DNA from: Desulfovibrio ferrophilus
GTDB lineage: Bacteria > Desulfobacterota > Desulfovibrionia > Desulfovibrionales > Desulfovibrionaceae
Length of the DNA stretch: 64,000 nt
Direction of reading: 5' to 3'
Assembly (NCBI RefSeq): GCF_003966735.1
Contig: NZ_AP017378.1
Coordinates: forward strand, 3,120,905 to 3,184,904
Shown: positions 37,937 through 46,805 of the stretch, piece after piece
Layout of the letters: each line of letters begins with the position of its first letter
Numbering within the stretch: position 1 is the stretch's first letter
Made by a program: the position numbers and the translations under genes
The notes under the pieces: model-generated
What the model saw: the letters and a program-made list of their open reading frames with translations, nothing else
What the model was told of the DNA's origin: nothing
The model's database searches: none

Positions 37937-40015
37937 TCAGGACTCGGAATCGAAGATTCGCCCGGTGTCTGGCATGTTGGCCAGAGCTTCCATCTGCTCA
38001 TGTCCCTGGCGGATGATGTCGGCCATCAGGTTGGAGAATTCGACATAGGGACTTTGCTCCGGGCGTGGGACATCGGTGCCAGCGGCGATGACGTCCTGCA
38101 TCTGGCTTTGTCTGGAGAGATCCGCCTCGGTGGCAGGCGCGGGACCGGGATCGACCAGCACCTTGGGGTGCACCAGATGGTCTTCCAGGGACGGCTGGCG
38201 GTTGGTGCTGGAGACCTGGGCCAGACGTGGAGCAAGACCACCGGGGGCATCGAACAGGGTCGCTCTTGCTCGCTGGGAATCCTGAACCAGTGCCTGGGCA
38301 AAGTCGTCGGAGCGGACCCAGAGGTTGCCCGAACCGGGGAGTTCCTCAACTCCCATCCATTCCAGTTCCGTGGACAGATCGGAGACGGGATCACGCCAGG
38401 TGTCTGGAAATCCGGCCTCGAACAGGTCCGCGTTGGGCAGCAGGAAATCTCGCAGGCCGTTGTAGGCGGTGACCATGTCCGTGAAGCGGTCTTGGATCTC
38501 AGCGTAGCCCGACTCCACCTTTAAAGGCAGGTTTTGCCCCAGCGGGGCCTGGGCTTCAATGGTCATTCTACCCTGATCCAGACTGAAGATGCCCGTTTCC
38601 GAAACCATGTCGCGACCATTGATGTGCGCCTGGGCGTCCTGTCCGGGGCTGGCGGTGGTATTCAGACCCAGAGAATCCACCAGATTGCCCGAAGGGGTAG
38701 TGGACCAGGATGTCCCGTCATTGAACCAATCCTGGCCGTCGTCCATGTTTGACACGGCGTTATTGGTTACTGTGGCGGTTTCGGACCAGGCCGAGCCGTC
38801 GTATTCGTAGACGTTGCCTTCGGTCCAGCCGTTCGCCGTGGCCGAGGCAATGTAGCGCTCTCCACCCGTGACCCAGTTGGGCAGGCCATTGGTGGGATCG
38901 TGGAAGCCATCGATGTCGTCCAGCCAGGGGCCACCGTATTCGGACAGGGCCAGACGGTCCCCGCGCTTGGGCGAAGCCAGACTGACCTCCAGTTGGATGG
39001 AACGCTGACTCAGGGGCTCCAGTTGCCCCGAGGACATTTCACCATCCATGACGCGGGCAGATAGTTCCGTGCTGGTGGAATTGATGCGGTTGGCGACGTT
39101 TTCCAGTAGTTCTTCCCAATCCATGTCGTTGTCCACGGTCACGGCAACGGTGTTGGTGATGTCCCCCACCGTGAACAGCAGGCGGTGCTCTCCGGCTGTG
39201 AGGCCGGGATCGCCAATGGGATTGACGGGGGTGGTGGTGTAGGTGCTGGCGCTGGCAGGGCTGGCAGAGGCCACGTTGTGTGTGCGTATGGTGGGCGCGG
39301 CCACGGGGCGTTCGGTGGCGTCCAGTTTCAGATTCGTGGTCAGCAGGCCCTCCAGATCCCGGAAGGACACGTCCTGATCCTGATGCCCGGCATTGACGGT
39401 GACAGCCAGAATGGAGCCGGTCTTGTGCAGAAAATCCAGATCCTGATACGGCCCGGTCTGGCGGATGACCTCGGCCTGTACCGGCAGGCTTGTCTGGTTG
39501 ACAGCCTCGGCCACGGAATCCAGAATTTCCCCCCAGTTCTGCCCCTCGGCAATGGAGATATCGATTTTTTCGGTGCTGTCACCCTGGGTGATGGAGAAGC
39601 GGTAGTCCTTGCCGTCCAGGTTGGTGTTGGTGGCGGCGTTTCGGCCCGTGGAGAAGTATTTGTAATAGCGCTGGGCATCGTCTCCGCTACGCAGCTCGGT
39701 GCGTAGCAGGCCCTTGATGTCCGAACTGGCGTTGGCGGGGGTGACCAGCCGGGCCTTGCGTTGGGAATTGCCGGAGACAGGCCAACTGAAATTGGAGGTG
39801 GCGGACTCCAGATCCGAGATGCGGTTGTCCAGGGTCTCCACAACCAGATTGCCCAGGCGGCTGTAGCGGCCCTGACGTTCGGCATTCTCGAAGCGCCAGG
39901 CCACGCGGGAGAGCAGCGCGGAACGTTCCAGAGACGTGGTGGCCTGGGTGGCCGTTCCCTGGGAGAGCCTGCTGGTGGTGAACTCCTGGTTGAGCCCTTC
40001 GAATTCAATGGCCAT
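37937..40015 (-). CDS. FliD-like flagellar protein with a phage-like insert
   Basis: 692 residues. Two segments resemble flagellin hook IN motifs: KDYRFSITQGDSTEKIDISI near residue 137 and EHRLLFTVGDITNTVAVTVD near 280. The region from about 500 (TMTIEAQAPLGQ-like block, then a helical MVTAYNGLRDFLL) recalls the C-terminal part of the filament cap protein FliD. Between them, at about 375-440, GERYIASATANGWTEGNVYE and DGTSWSTTP look like a DUF2793 module seen in phage tail proteins. A flagellar role fits the nearby motE-like and fliJ genes. The exact function is uncertain. Confidence 0.6.
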   Translation of the reverse strand: MAIEFEGLNQEFTTSRLSQGTATQATTSLERSALLSRVAWRFENAERQGRYSRLGNLVVETLDNRISDLESATSNFSWPVSGNSQRKARLVTPANASSDIKGLLRTELRSGDDAQRYYKYFSTGRNAATNTNLDGKDYRFSITQGDSTEKIDISIAEGQNWGEILDSVAEAVNQTSLPVQAEVIRQTGPYQDLDFLHKTGSILAVTVNAGHQDQDVSFRDLEGLLTTNLKLDATERPVAAPTIRTHNVASASPASASTYTTTPVNPIGDPGLTAGEHRLLFTVGDITNTVAVTVDNDMDWEELLENVANRINSTSTELSARVMDGEMSSGQLEPLSQRSIQLEVSLASPKRGDRLALSEYGGPWLDDIDGFHDPTNGLPNWVTGGERYIASATANGWTEGNVYEYDGSAWSETATVTNNAVSNMDDGQDWFNDGTSWSTTPSGNLVDSLGLNTTASPGQDAQAHINGRDMVSETGIFSLDQGRMTIEAQAPLGQNLPLKVESGYAEIQDRFTDMVTAYNGLRDFLLPNADLFEAGFPDTWRDPVSDLSTELEWMGVEELPGSGNLWVRSDDFAQALVQDSQRARATLFDAPGGLAPRLAQVSSTNRQPSLEDHLVHPKVLVDPGPAPATEADLSRQSQMQDVIAAGTDVPRPEQSPYVEFSNLMADIIRQGHEQMEALANMPDTGRIFDSES

Positions 40016-40080
40016 GGATGGTCCGCCGTCACAGTTGGGCGCGGCTCATGCTCGCGCCATGCAAGGCGGAAAGGGTGGAA

Positions 40081-40833
40081 TCAGGCCGGGTAGTGCACCG
40101 CCACCAGGGTCAGTCCCTGTGGTGGTGCCGTGGGGAACGCCACCGTGCGATCCTGCCCCGCGATGATTGTGGGCACGTCCTCCGGGCTGAAGCGTCCACG
40201 TCCGATCCATACGAGCAGACCGACCATGTTGCGCACCATCTGCTTCAAGAAGCCGTCGGCCTCGAAGCGATAGCACACCTCGCCGGGGAACTGCCCCGGC
40301 TCCCGCGCCACAAGGGTCACGGTGCGCACGGTGTTGTCCACTGGAGTGCCTGTATTCTGGAAGCATTTGCAGTCATACTGCCCGACCATCAGCCGGGCGG
40401 CTCTGTCCATGGCCTCCAAATCAAGCGCTCCAGTCGCCCATACGAAATTCCGCCTTTGCGGTATATCGTATCGGTTCTCGGGCCATAAACTATAGGTGTA
40501 GGTTTTGGAAAGGGCATCGAATCTGACGTGAAAGTCTTGCGGGGCAAGGCTTGCGTGCAGAACGGAAATATCAGCGGGCAACAGCGCGTTGAGTGCCCGT
40601 TGCCAGGGAGCATCCACGCGGTTGTCCGGGATGTCGGCGTGAACGACCTGCCCCAGGGCGTGCACCCCGGTGTCCGTGCGACCCGAGCCATGGGCCCGGA
40701 TATGTTGGTTGCAGATCTTTGAGAGGGCTTTTTCCAGGCTGCCCTGTACCGTACGCTGCGTGCTCCCGGCCTGAATCTGCCAGCCGTTGAAGTTGGTCCC
40801 GTCATAGGCCAGGATCAGTTTCAGGCGCGGCAT
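40081..40833 (-). CDS. truA: tRNA pseudouridine(38-40) synthase
   Basis: 250 residues from ATG 40833, preceded by GGAG. AYDGTNFNGWQIQ opens the protein. The catalytic Asp lies in GSGRTDTGVHALGQVVH near residue 55, and the FLKQMVRNMVGLLVWIG segment near 200 is diagnostic. It modifies uridines 38 to 40 in the anticodon arm of many tRNAs. It lies between flagellar-type genes on the same strand. Confidence 0.96.
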   Translation of the reverse strand: MPRLKLILAYDGTNFNGWQIQAGSTQRTVQGSLEKALSKICNQHIRAHGSGRTDTGVHALGQVVHADIPDNRVDAPWQRALNALLPADISVLHASLAPQDFHVRFDALSKTYTYSLWPENRYDIPQRRNFVWATGALDLEAMDRAARLMVGQYDCKCFQNTGTPVDNTVRTVTLVAREPGQFPGEVCYRFEADGFLKQMVRNMVGLLVWIGRGRFSPEDVPTIIAGQDRTVAFPTAPPQGLTLVAVHYPA

Positions 40834-40866
40834 GAACAACACTCCAAGACAGGAACCAGTTCCCGA

Positions 40867-41490
40867 CTACTCAAAGGGCACCTGCAGCCGGGTCAGGGCC
40901 TCGGCCAATTTGGCGGCCTTTTCGGCCTGGACAAAGGTCAGGATTTCACCGGCCTGACGTCCGCGCATGCCGGACAGAATCTTGACAGCCTGACGTTCGT
41001 CCATGGATTCCAGAACCTGTGCAGCCTGCTTGGATTTCATGTTGGAGAAGACATCGACCAGATGACGGTCCTTCTTGTCGCGCACGGCCTTGGCATCCTC
41101 CAGCATGCGCTCCATCTGAGCGCGGCGCTTGTCCAACTCGGCCATGTCGCGTTTGATTTTGGATTCCAGGGTGTTCAGTTCGCGTTCGCGGCGGTCAAGT
41201 TCTTCCTGGCGTTTCTGCAAGGCCGCAGCCCCCATGGGCGCTGTTTTGGTCTTTTCCTGATCTTCCATGGTCAGCATGTTGTCCTTGACCCCGTCCTGAG
41301 CCTGTGCCGGGCTGGACACGCCCACAGAGGCCACCTTGACCACGGTTTGCGACGGAGCCGTGCCCGGAGGAACGGACAGGGTATGCCAGCCCACCATGGC
41401 CAGCAGACAGAGTTTGATCATGGCCAGGGCCAGCAGGCCCTTGAAGAGCTTAGACAGCCCCATGCTGGAAACGAACCGTCGCCATTTCAT
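40867..41490 (-). CDS. MotE-like flagellar chaperone protein
   Basis: 207 residues from ATG 41490 (GAGGGA upstream). One N-terminal membrane helix (GLLALAMIKLCLLAMVG) is followed by a long coiled coil (about 80-145, rich in E, R and K). The C-terminal domain MKSKQAAQVLESMDERQAVKILSGM with RQAGEILTFV has the MgtE_N-like pattern of MotE, which helps the stator protein MotC or MotA. It overlaps fliJ by 41 nt, which supports a flagellar role. Confidence 0.78.
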   Translation of the reverse strand: MKWRRFVSSMGLSKLFKGLLALAMIKLCLLAMVGWHTLSVPPGTAPSQTVVKVASVGVSSPAQAQDGVKDNMLTMEDQEKTKTAPMGAAALQKRQEELDRRERELNTLESKIKRDMAELDKRRAQMERMLEDAKAVRDKKDRHLVDVFSNMKSKQAAQVLESMDERQAVKILSGMRGRQAGEILTFVQAEKAAKLAEALTRLQVPFE

Positions 41491-41890
41491 CTGATTCCCT
41501 CTGTTCCTTGATGTTTTCTTCTTTCCTGAATTCACTTTCCTGGTTCGCCTTCAGGCGTTCCAGAAGTTTTTTATCTCTGGACCGGGCCACCAAACGTTGG
41601 CGGGTCTCGGTAAGGATTCGGGCCAGCTTCTGCAACTGTACTTCGGCCTTGGCGATGTCTTCGCGCAGAGCGGTGTGATAGCGGCGCCAGAGCCAGAGGT
41701 CATTTTGCGTCACTGCCTCTGTGCTATACAACGAAGCCTCAAGTTGCGCCAGTTTCCCGCGCAGGCCGTCCATGTATTCCGCTTGAGCATTATGGGCCGC
41801 CAGAGCCTTGGCCACGTCCATTTGGGCTTGGTCTTCCAGCTGGCAGCGGTATTCGAGCACCCGCTCAAGTGAAAAGCGAAATCTGGCCAT
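41450..41890 (-). CDS. fliJ: Flagellar export protein FliJ
   Basis: 146 residues from ATG 41890, preceded by AAGGA. MARFRFSLERVLEYRCQLED at the start is characteristic of FliJ, and the whole chain is a charged coiled coil. FliJ stimulates the export ATPase FliI, whose gene is not next to it here. An upstream in-frame start would add 14 residues with no ribosome site. Confidence 0.85.
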   Translation of the reverse strand: MARFRFSLERVLEYRCQLEDQAQMDVAKALAAHNAQAEYMDGLRGKLAQLEASLYSTEAVTQNDLWLWRRYHTALREDIAKAEVQLQKLARILTETRQRLVARSRDKKLLERLKANQESEFRKEENIKEQRESDEMATVRFQHGAV

Positions 41891-42021
41891 GCGGTTTCCT
41901 TTTGTGGGTCGGGGCTGCCAAAAAGCCGCCACTCATCACCCGGCTGTGGAAAGAATAGCAATAACCAGGCCGAAAAAGCGAGAAGCAGGACAGGGGCAGA
42001 CAGGAAGGTATGATGACCGGG

Positions 42022-43182
42022 CTACAGAACCAGTATCGACAGGCATGCTCCCACCAGCACCACCCACAGGATATCGACCTTGGCGCGTAAGGCCAGGAAG
42101 GTTCCCAGGCAGAGTATGGCTCCCAGAGGCGACCAGGCCGTGGTCACGGCAAATCGAGCGAAGACCGCAGCCATGAGTCCCACCAATGACGCCAGGCTGG
42201 CCCGTACGGCTCGTCGGAAGAGGGGCGAGGCCTGGAGGTGGTCGAAGTATGGAGTCACGCCCACCAGGATGACCAGCGAAGGCACAAAGGCGAAGATCGC
42301 ACCGATGGCTGCACCAGCCAGGCCGTAGAGGTGGTGGCCCACGAAGGCCGAGGTGATGACAATGGGCCCGGGAGTGATCTGCCCGAGGGCAATGCCATCC
42401 ATGAACATCTCGGGGCTCATCCAGGCCCGGGCCGTGGTCACCTCGTGCAGCATGAGCGGCAGGGAGACGTAACCACCACCAAAGGCGAACAGGTCTACCT
42501 TGAACATGACCATCGCCAGCTCGAACAGGCCGGGGTTCAGTGCGGCCAGTGTGGCCAGCAGGATCGCCAGGGGTATGCAAAGCAGGAGCAAACGCTTGAT
42601 GGGGTTATCGTGCACGTGGCTGTGTGCGGGGGCCTGCCCGTCCATGTTGCGATACAGGATCAGACCGATCAGGCAGGCTCCGACGATGGCCAGGATGGGG
42701 TTGCCCTTGAGGCCCAGCACGACGCCCGTGCCCAGGGCAATGAGCTTGTCCGGCGTATGGGTCAGATACTTGCGCGAAAAATTGATGGAAGCGTGGGCGA
42801 TGAGCGCAACCACGATGAGTTTCAACCCGATAAAGGCCGCCAGCACGGGCTCCACAGTCCGGGAGGCCGCATACACTACGGACAGGGCAGTGATCAGGCA
42901 AAAAGCAGGGAGGCCAAAGCCCAGATATGCGGCAATGGCGCCGGACAGTCCACGGGCACGCAGGCCTACGTACGCAGCCATTTGCATGGCCGTGGCCCCG
43001 GGGATGGACTGGCACAGGGCCATGCCTGTGCGAAAGAGTTCTTCGTTCAGCCAGCCTTTTTTGTCGACGGCAATCTGGCGGATATAGGGAATCATGGCCG
43101 GGCCGCCAAAGGCTGTGCTGCCAAGGCGCAGGAAGGTCAGGAACAGGGTCTGGAGGCTGGGGCTGGCGTGGGGTTTGGGCAT
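42022..43182 (-). CDS. chrA: Chromate transporter family protein (two-domain)
   Basis: 386 residues from ATG 43182, with about 10 to 12 helices arranged as two homologous halves. Each half starts with the family pattern: FLRLGSTAFGGPAMIPYIR with SIPGATAMQMAAYVG in the first, and KVDLFAFGGGYVSLPLMLHE with QITPGPIVITSAFVG in the second. Members export chromate, but many have unknown anions as substrate. It begins 7 nt after the cobS stop and ends the operon. Confidence 0.9.
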   Translation of the reverse strand: MPKPHASPSLQTLFLTFLRLGSTAFGGPAMIPYIRQIAVDKKGWLNEELFRTGMALCQSIPGATAMQMAAYVGLRARGLSGAIAAYLGFGLPAFCLITALSVVYAASRTVEPVLAAFIGLKLIVVALIAHASINFSRKYLTHTPDKLIALGTGVVLGLKGNPILAIVGACLIGLILYRNMDGQAPAHSHVHDNPIKRLLLLCIPLAILLATLAALNPGLFELAMVMFKVDLFAFGGGYVSLPLMLHEVTTARAWMSPEMFMDGIALGQITPGPIVITSAFVGHHLYGLAGAAIGAIFAFVPSLVILVGVTPYFDHLQASPLFRRAVRASLASLVGLMAAVFARFAVTTAWSPLGAILCLGTFLALRAKVDILWVVLVGACLSILVL

Positions 43183-43189
43183 GTTGGGC

Positions 43190-43954
43190 CTAGAACAGGG
43201 GCAGGAGGTCTGCGCGTACAGCCAGCAGCCACCCCACCAGTGCAGAGAGTTCTCCCCAAATGATGGCCGCGCCAAGGAAGTCGCCGTTCAGGCCTCCGGA
43301 TTTGCGGGCCAGGGTGTGCAGCTCCACCATCCCCAGCAAACTGATCATCAGTGCCGGAGCCAGGGCATGAAGGGGTCTGAGTCCGAGTCCGACAAAGATC
43401 GTCAAGGCCAGGGCAAAGATCAGGCTGGGCAGGGTCGCCCCTTGCAGAGTCAATTTGCCCAGCCCGGCACTGCGTGAAAGTCCCTTGCTGCAATAGGCCA
43501 GCCCGACGCATAATCCCCGCCCCAGAACAAAGGAGAAGGCGATGGTTCCAAAGGCCTTGGCTGCCAGCGCTTCGTGCAGCAGCAGGACCTGTCCGCCCAT
43601 GCCCATGATCAGGCCCATGACGCCAAAGGCTCCGATATGGCTGTCCTTGATGATTTCCCAGAAGCGATCACCGGATGCGCCCGAGCCCCAGGCATCAAAA
43701 AGATCTGCCCAGCCGTCCCAGTGCAGACCGCGTGTGGCCCAGAGAGAGGCTCCTGTCAGCAGCCAAGCCTGAATCCAAGCATATCCACTCAATAACCCGA
43801 GGGCAAAGGGCAGGGTTAGCAGACCGCCAAGAACCAGACCGACCAGAGGAAAATATTTGACCGACGCGGCGATGGTCTTTTCGTCGTGGATGCGCGCGGG
43901 AGCGAGTCGAGTCAGGAAGTCCATGGCTGCCATGAACGGGGTGATCACTTTCAT
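43190..43954 (-). CDS. cobS: Adenosylcobinamide-GDP ribazoletransferase (cobalamin synthase)
   Basis: 254 residues with about six helices. TRGLHWDGWADLFDAWGSG near residue 70 is the conserved acidic motif, and KSGGLNGDFLGA near 220 is also typical. The enzyme completes vitamin B12 by joining adenosylcobinamide-GDP to alpha-ribazole in the membrane. No other cobalamin gene is near. Its start overlaps the SAM hydrolase stop by four bases. Confidence 0.95.
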   Translation of the reverse strand: MKVITPFMAAMDFLTRLAPARIHDEKTIAASVKYFPLVGLVLGGLLTLPFALGLLSGYAWIQAWLLTGASLWATRGLHWDGWADLFDAWGSGASGDRFWEIIKDSHIGAFGVMGLIMGMGGQVLLLHEALAAKAFGTIAFSFVLGRGLCVGLAYCSKGLSRSAGLGKLTLQGATLPSLIFALALTIFVGLGLRPLHALAPALMISLLGMVELHTLARKSGGLNGDFLGAAIIWGELSALVGWLLAVRADLLPLF

Positions 43955-44772
43955 CGGGACTCGTCCTCTTTGGTGCTAAAAATGATGGATTCTCCAGGGG
44001 TCAGCGCTGTTGCCGTCGCGGCAGAGGCCTGATTCATGGAGAGCTCAAGGTAGCCCTGACTGCAAAGGATCAAGCCGATTCTGTTGCCCTGTAGCGTGGC
44101 ATAAGTGTTTACCCGCAGCACCTGGAGGAATTGTCCTGAGTCAAGAGTCATGCCCAGTTCCGTGCCCAGGGTCAAACGAGTGGCCCAGGGGGTGGCAGCC
44201 AGATTGGTCAGGCAGTTTCCGAAGCGGTCCACGTGCAGGATGGTGGCTTTGACCTGGAAGGGTTGCTCCGTGACCAAGGGCTCAGCCCAGGGCAGGCGCA
44301 TCAGGCTTGCGGGATCGATCTCAGGCCCCAGATCCGATGGCAGCGTGCCTGCGCCAAGGCTCGCTGCCAAAGGCGCAAAGACATCCCGGCCATGAAAGGT
44401 GGAACTTATGGCCGGGTCCTGCACGTGTCCAGTAACATCCCAGGCTCGGACCTTGCCCGGGACTGCCAGCACAAGACTGAGTAGTCCATTGTCCGGGGCC
44501 AGGAAGTATTGTCCGTCCCTTTCCAGGGTCACGATGCGTCGCTCCGAGCCCACTCCGGGATCGATGACGCCGACAAAGATGGCCCCCTGCGGGAAATGCT
44601 TTCGGCTGGCCTCCAGGAACAGAGCGCCTCGTGCGAGGTCATATGCAGGATTTGTGTGGCACAGGTCCACCAGCACAGCATCCGGGTGGCGCGACAGGAT
44701 CGCACCCTTCATCTGGGCGACATAGGGGTCGTCCAGGCCGAAGTCCGTGAGCAGAGCGATGGTGGGACGCAT
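43951..44772 (-). CDS. SAM hydrolase / SAM hydroxide adenosyltransferase (DUF62)
   Basis: 273 residues of the chlorinase/fluorinase superfamily: LLTDFGLDDPYVAQMKGAIL at the N-terminus, FVGVIDPGVGSERR near residue 68, FLAPDNGLLSLVL near 90 and VDRFGNCLTNL near 180. Non-halogenating members cleave SAM to adenosine and methionine. The protein therefore links to the SAM genes elsewhere in the window (ahcY, metK). It lies in a tight operon with YitT, cobS and chrA. Confidence 0.92.
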   Translation of the reverse strand: MRPTIALLTDFGLDDPYVAQMKGAILSRHPDAVLVDLCHTNPAYDLARGALFLEASRKHFPQGAIFVGVIDPGVGSERRIVTLERDGQYFLAPDNGLLSLVLAVPGKVRAWDVTGHVQDPAISSTFHGRDVFAPLAASLGAGTLPSDLGPEIDPASLMRLPWAEPLVTEQPFQVKATILHVDRFGNCLTNLAATPWATRLTLGTELGMTLDSGQFLQVLRVNTYATLQGNRIGLILCSQGYLELSMNQASAATATALTPGESIIFSTKEDESR

Positions 44773-44774
44773 GA

Positions 44775-45629
44775 TCAGTAAGTTTTCCTCTTGGAGAAGC
44801 GGTTTCCCAGCACGTTCATGGCGTTTCCGAAGATGGTGAAGGCTTCGGGGTCGACATTGTAGACGGTTTCTTCCAGCCGTTTGACCTGCATGTTGTTGAC
44901 CACGGTCAGGAGCACCTTCTTGGAGTTTCCTGAGTAGGCACCTTGTCCATGCAGGTAGGTCACGCCCCGGTGTACATTGTCCATGATGGCCTTGGCAATT
45001 TCTTCACCATGATTCGAGATGATGATGACGTATTTGCGCTGGTTGAACATACCCAGGAAATATTCGGTGACCTGGCTGTATATGAAGACGACCACCAGAG
45101 AGTACAGCATGCGGTCCACGTCCAGGAAGAGCAGGGCACAGGTGAACAGAACCGCGTTGAAGGCAAAGGAAACCTGGCCGATGCGGAGATTGTAGCGTTG
45201 GTTGAGTGCCACGGCCACAATATCCAGCCCGCCGGTGGACCCCAATGATCGAAAGGCGATGCCGGACCCTGCGCCAATGAGGCCACCTGCGGCAATGGCA
45301 GCCAGCATGGGGTCCTTGACCGGGATTTGGCCCTGCGTCAACTCCATGGCTGCTACAACCACAAGCAGGCCGTACAGGCTGTAAAAGAAAAAGCGCCTGC
45401 TGACGCCGAACCAGCCATACAGGAACACAGGAACGGAGAAAAGGAACAGCCAACTTCCGGGGCTGAGCTTGTCCGTCATGTAGTAAAACAACAGGCCGAC
45501 ACCGGAAACACCACCCGAGACAAAACCGTGGGGCACTGCCAGAGCCTTGATGCCGTAGCCCACGATGGATGCACCCAATGTGATGAGCAGGACGTTCCAC
45601 CAGATGGAATATGTATAGTCGCGATTCAT
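44775..45629 (-). CDS. YitT-family membrane protein
   Basis: 284 residues with five or six N-terminal helices (LGASIVGYGIKALAVPHGFVSGGVSGVGLL, GSGIAFRSLGSTGGLDIV) and a C-terminal DUF2179 domain (VIIISNHGEEIAKAIMDNVHRG, LLTVVNNMQVKRLEETV). The family is widespread with no settled function. It is first in the operon YitT-SAM hydrolase-cobS-chrA, 2 nt before the hydrolase. Confidence 0.9.
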   Translation of the reverse strand: MNRDYTYSIWWNVLLITLGASIVGYGIKALAVPHGFVSGGVSGVGLLFYYMTDKLSPGSWLFLFSVPVFLYGWFGVSRRFFFYSLYGLLVVVAAMELTQGQIPVKDPMLAAIAAGGLIGAGSGIAFRSLGSTGGLDIVAVALNQRYNLRIGQVSFAFNAVLFTCALLFLDVDRMLYSLVVVFIYSQVTEYFLGMFNQRKYVIIISNHGEEIAKAIMDNVHRGVTYLHGQGAYSGNSKKVLLTVVNNMQVKRLEETVYNVDPEAFTIFGNAMNVLGNRFSKRKTY

Positions 45630-45721
45630 TGTCTTATTTCCTCAATAGTGAATTAAGCTCGGCGAGCTACACCCGTGAGTCTGCAATGTCCAGATTCTTT
45701 TTGCATGCATTTTGATAATGA

Positions 45722-45752
45722 AAAACCCGGCCCTGCGCGAGCGGGACCGGGT
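45722..45752 (-). terminator. Terminator after the tetraheme cytochrome gene
   Basis: AACCCGG and CCGGGTT enclose a partly paired GC-rich segment. On the minus strand the hairpin is followed by TTTTT, about 25 nt past the stop codon. Confidence 0.75.
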
Positions 45753-45776
45753 TGATGTCTGGTGGCGAGTTCAGCC

Positions 45777-46322
45777 TTACGGTTGGACGCGCACGATGGG
45801 TGCCACGTTGGGGTCAGAGGTAATGGCCGTCTGGGCAGAGGCGCCTACGGTCATCTTGTCCGACTGGTCGGGGTGGCACTTGGCACAGAACACACCCATG
45901 TCGCCGCCCTCGTCGCCCGTGGGCACGATGAGGTACTTGTAGTTGGCGTTGGAAGGATGCGGGTTGTGGCAGCTGACACAGGTGAACTTGCCTTCCCACA
46001 ACAGTTCCGAGGGAACCGGAGTGTAGGTGGGCTTAACACCTGTGGGGTGCGTGGTGGAAAGATTGACGGGCATGATGCCTTCGTCTTCATTGTGGCAACC
46101 CAGGCAGGTGGCATCGATTCCGGCTGAGGTCATTGCCATGCGGGAGCGTGCCGGATTTTCAAGGTCGGTTTTGGGCGTCACACCAATGGCATAGTCTGCC
46201 TTGGCATAGTGGGTATGGTGACAGTCCATACAGTCCATATCGTGCGGCCCTTCGGCGAATGCAGTGGCCGCGCCCAAAGCGATCAGTGCAAGCAGACAGA
46301 TCAAAAATACCAGCTTCCTCAT
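45777..46322 (-). CDS. Periplasmic tetraheme c-type cytochrome
   Basis: 181 residues from ATG 46322, with GGAGG 7 nt upstream. A signal peptide ends near TAFA. Four heme-binding motifs follow: CMDCH, CLGCH, CVSCH and CAKCH. CVSCHNPHPS resembles the paired-CxxCH family of multiheme cytochromes. It is probably an electron carrier in the periplasm, but the sequence is not the tetraheme cytochrome c3 fold I know, since motif spacing differs. It is monocistronic. Confidence 0.88.
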   Translation of the reverse strand: MRKLVFLICLLALIALGAATAFAEGPHDMDCMDCHHTHYAKADYAIGVTPKTDLENPARSRMAMTSAGIDATCLGCHNEDEGIMPVNLSTTHPTGVKPTYTPVPSELLWEGKFTCVSCHNPHPSNANYKYLIVPTGDEGGDMGVFCAKCHPDQSDKMTVGASAQTAITSDPNVAPIVRVQP

Positions 46323-46752
46323 TACGAACCCTCCTCGCAGGAAACAGTCGATGCGGCCAGGTAGGTCCCCATCCAGCAACCCGGCAACGCAGTATCCACG
46401 CAGTATCTGATACAGGGATGGGACCTTGTATCACAGTTACACATGCCTTGCCAACGGAGAATCAACCGAAATGATTCATGAAAAAGTCTAGAGGGAGTAT
46501 TGTTGCAATGCAGCGAAACAGCAATTGACTTCGGAATGTTTGGCGCAGTGGCGCTGCCGATAAATTCCGCTGGCAGTGAGCCGTTTGCTACGGTCATGGC
46601 ATGGATGAGGGGCTTCGTGGTCAATGATGTTCAGCAGATTCAGAGCGGGAAGACTCATAGGGTTATGGTTCCACAATTACAATGATGAAGAGGGACAGGG
46701 TTGAGTCCTCATCGGGATGACTGACCCAGGAGGCGTTTTGCCTGAGTGAACC
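46323..46752. other. Intergenic stretch between the cytochrome gene and rex
   Basis: This stretch of about 430 nt has short frames on both strands, but none has a ribosome site or familiar residues. It should contain the cytochrome promoter near 46330-46400. I see no RNA gene. Confidence 0.35.
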
Positions 46753-46782
46753 AAAAAAAAAGGGAGATGATAATCATCTCCC
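46753..46782 (-). terminator. Terminator after rex
   Basis: GGGAGATGA (46762-46770) and TCATCTCCC (46774-46782) form a perfect 9-bp stem with loop TAA. On the minus strand nine T follow. It lies 24 nt after the rex stop. Confidence 0.92.
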
Positions 46783-46805
46783 AATGCACAAAATTTTGGA
46801 TGTGA

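Noticed and set aside
45630-45776. Cobalamin riboswitch before the cobS operon
   Set aside because: The region before YitT (45630-45720) is too short and lacks the conserved B12-box sequence.
46500-46685. Short plus-strand frame between the cytochrome and rex genes
   Set aside because: It has no ribosome site, no familiar residues and no transcription signals.
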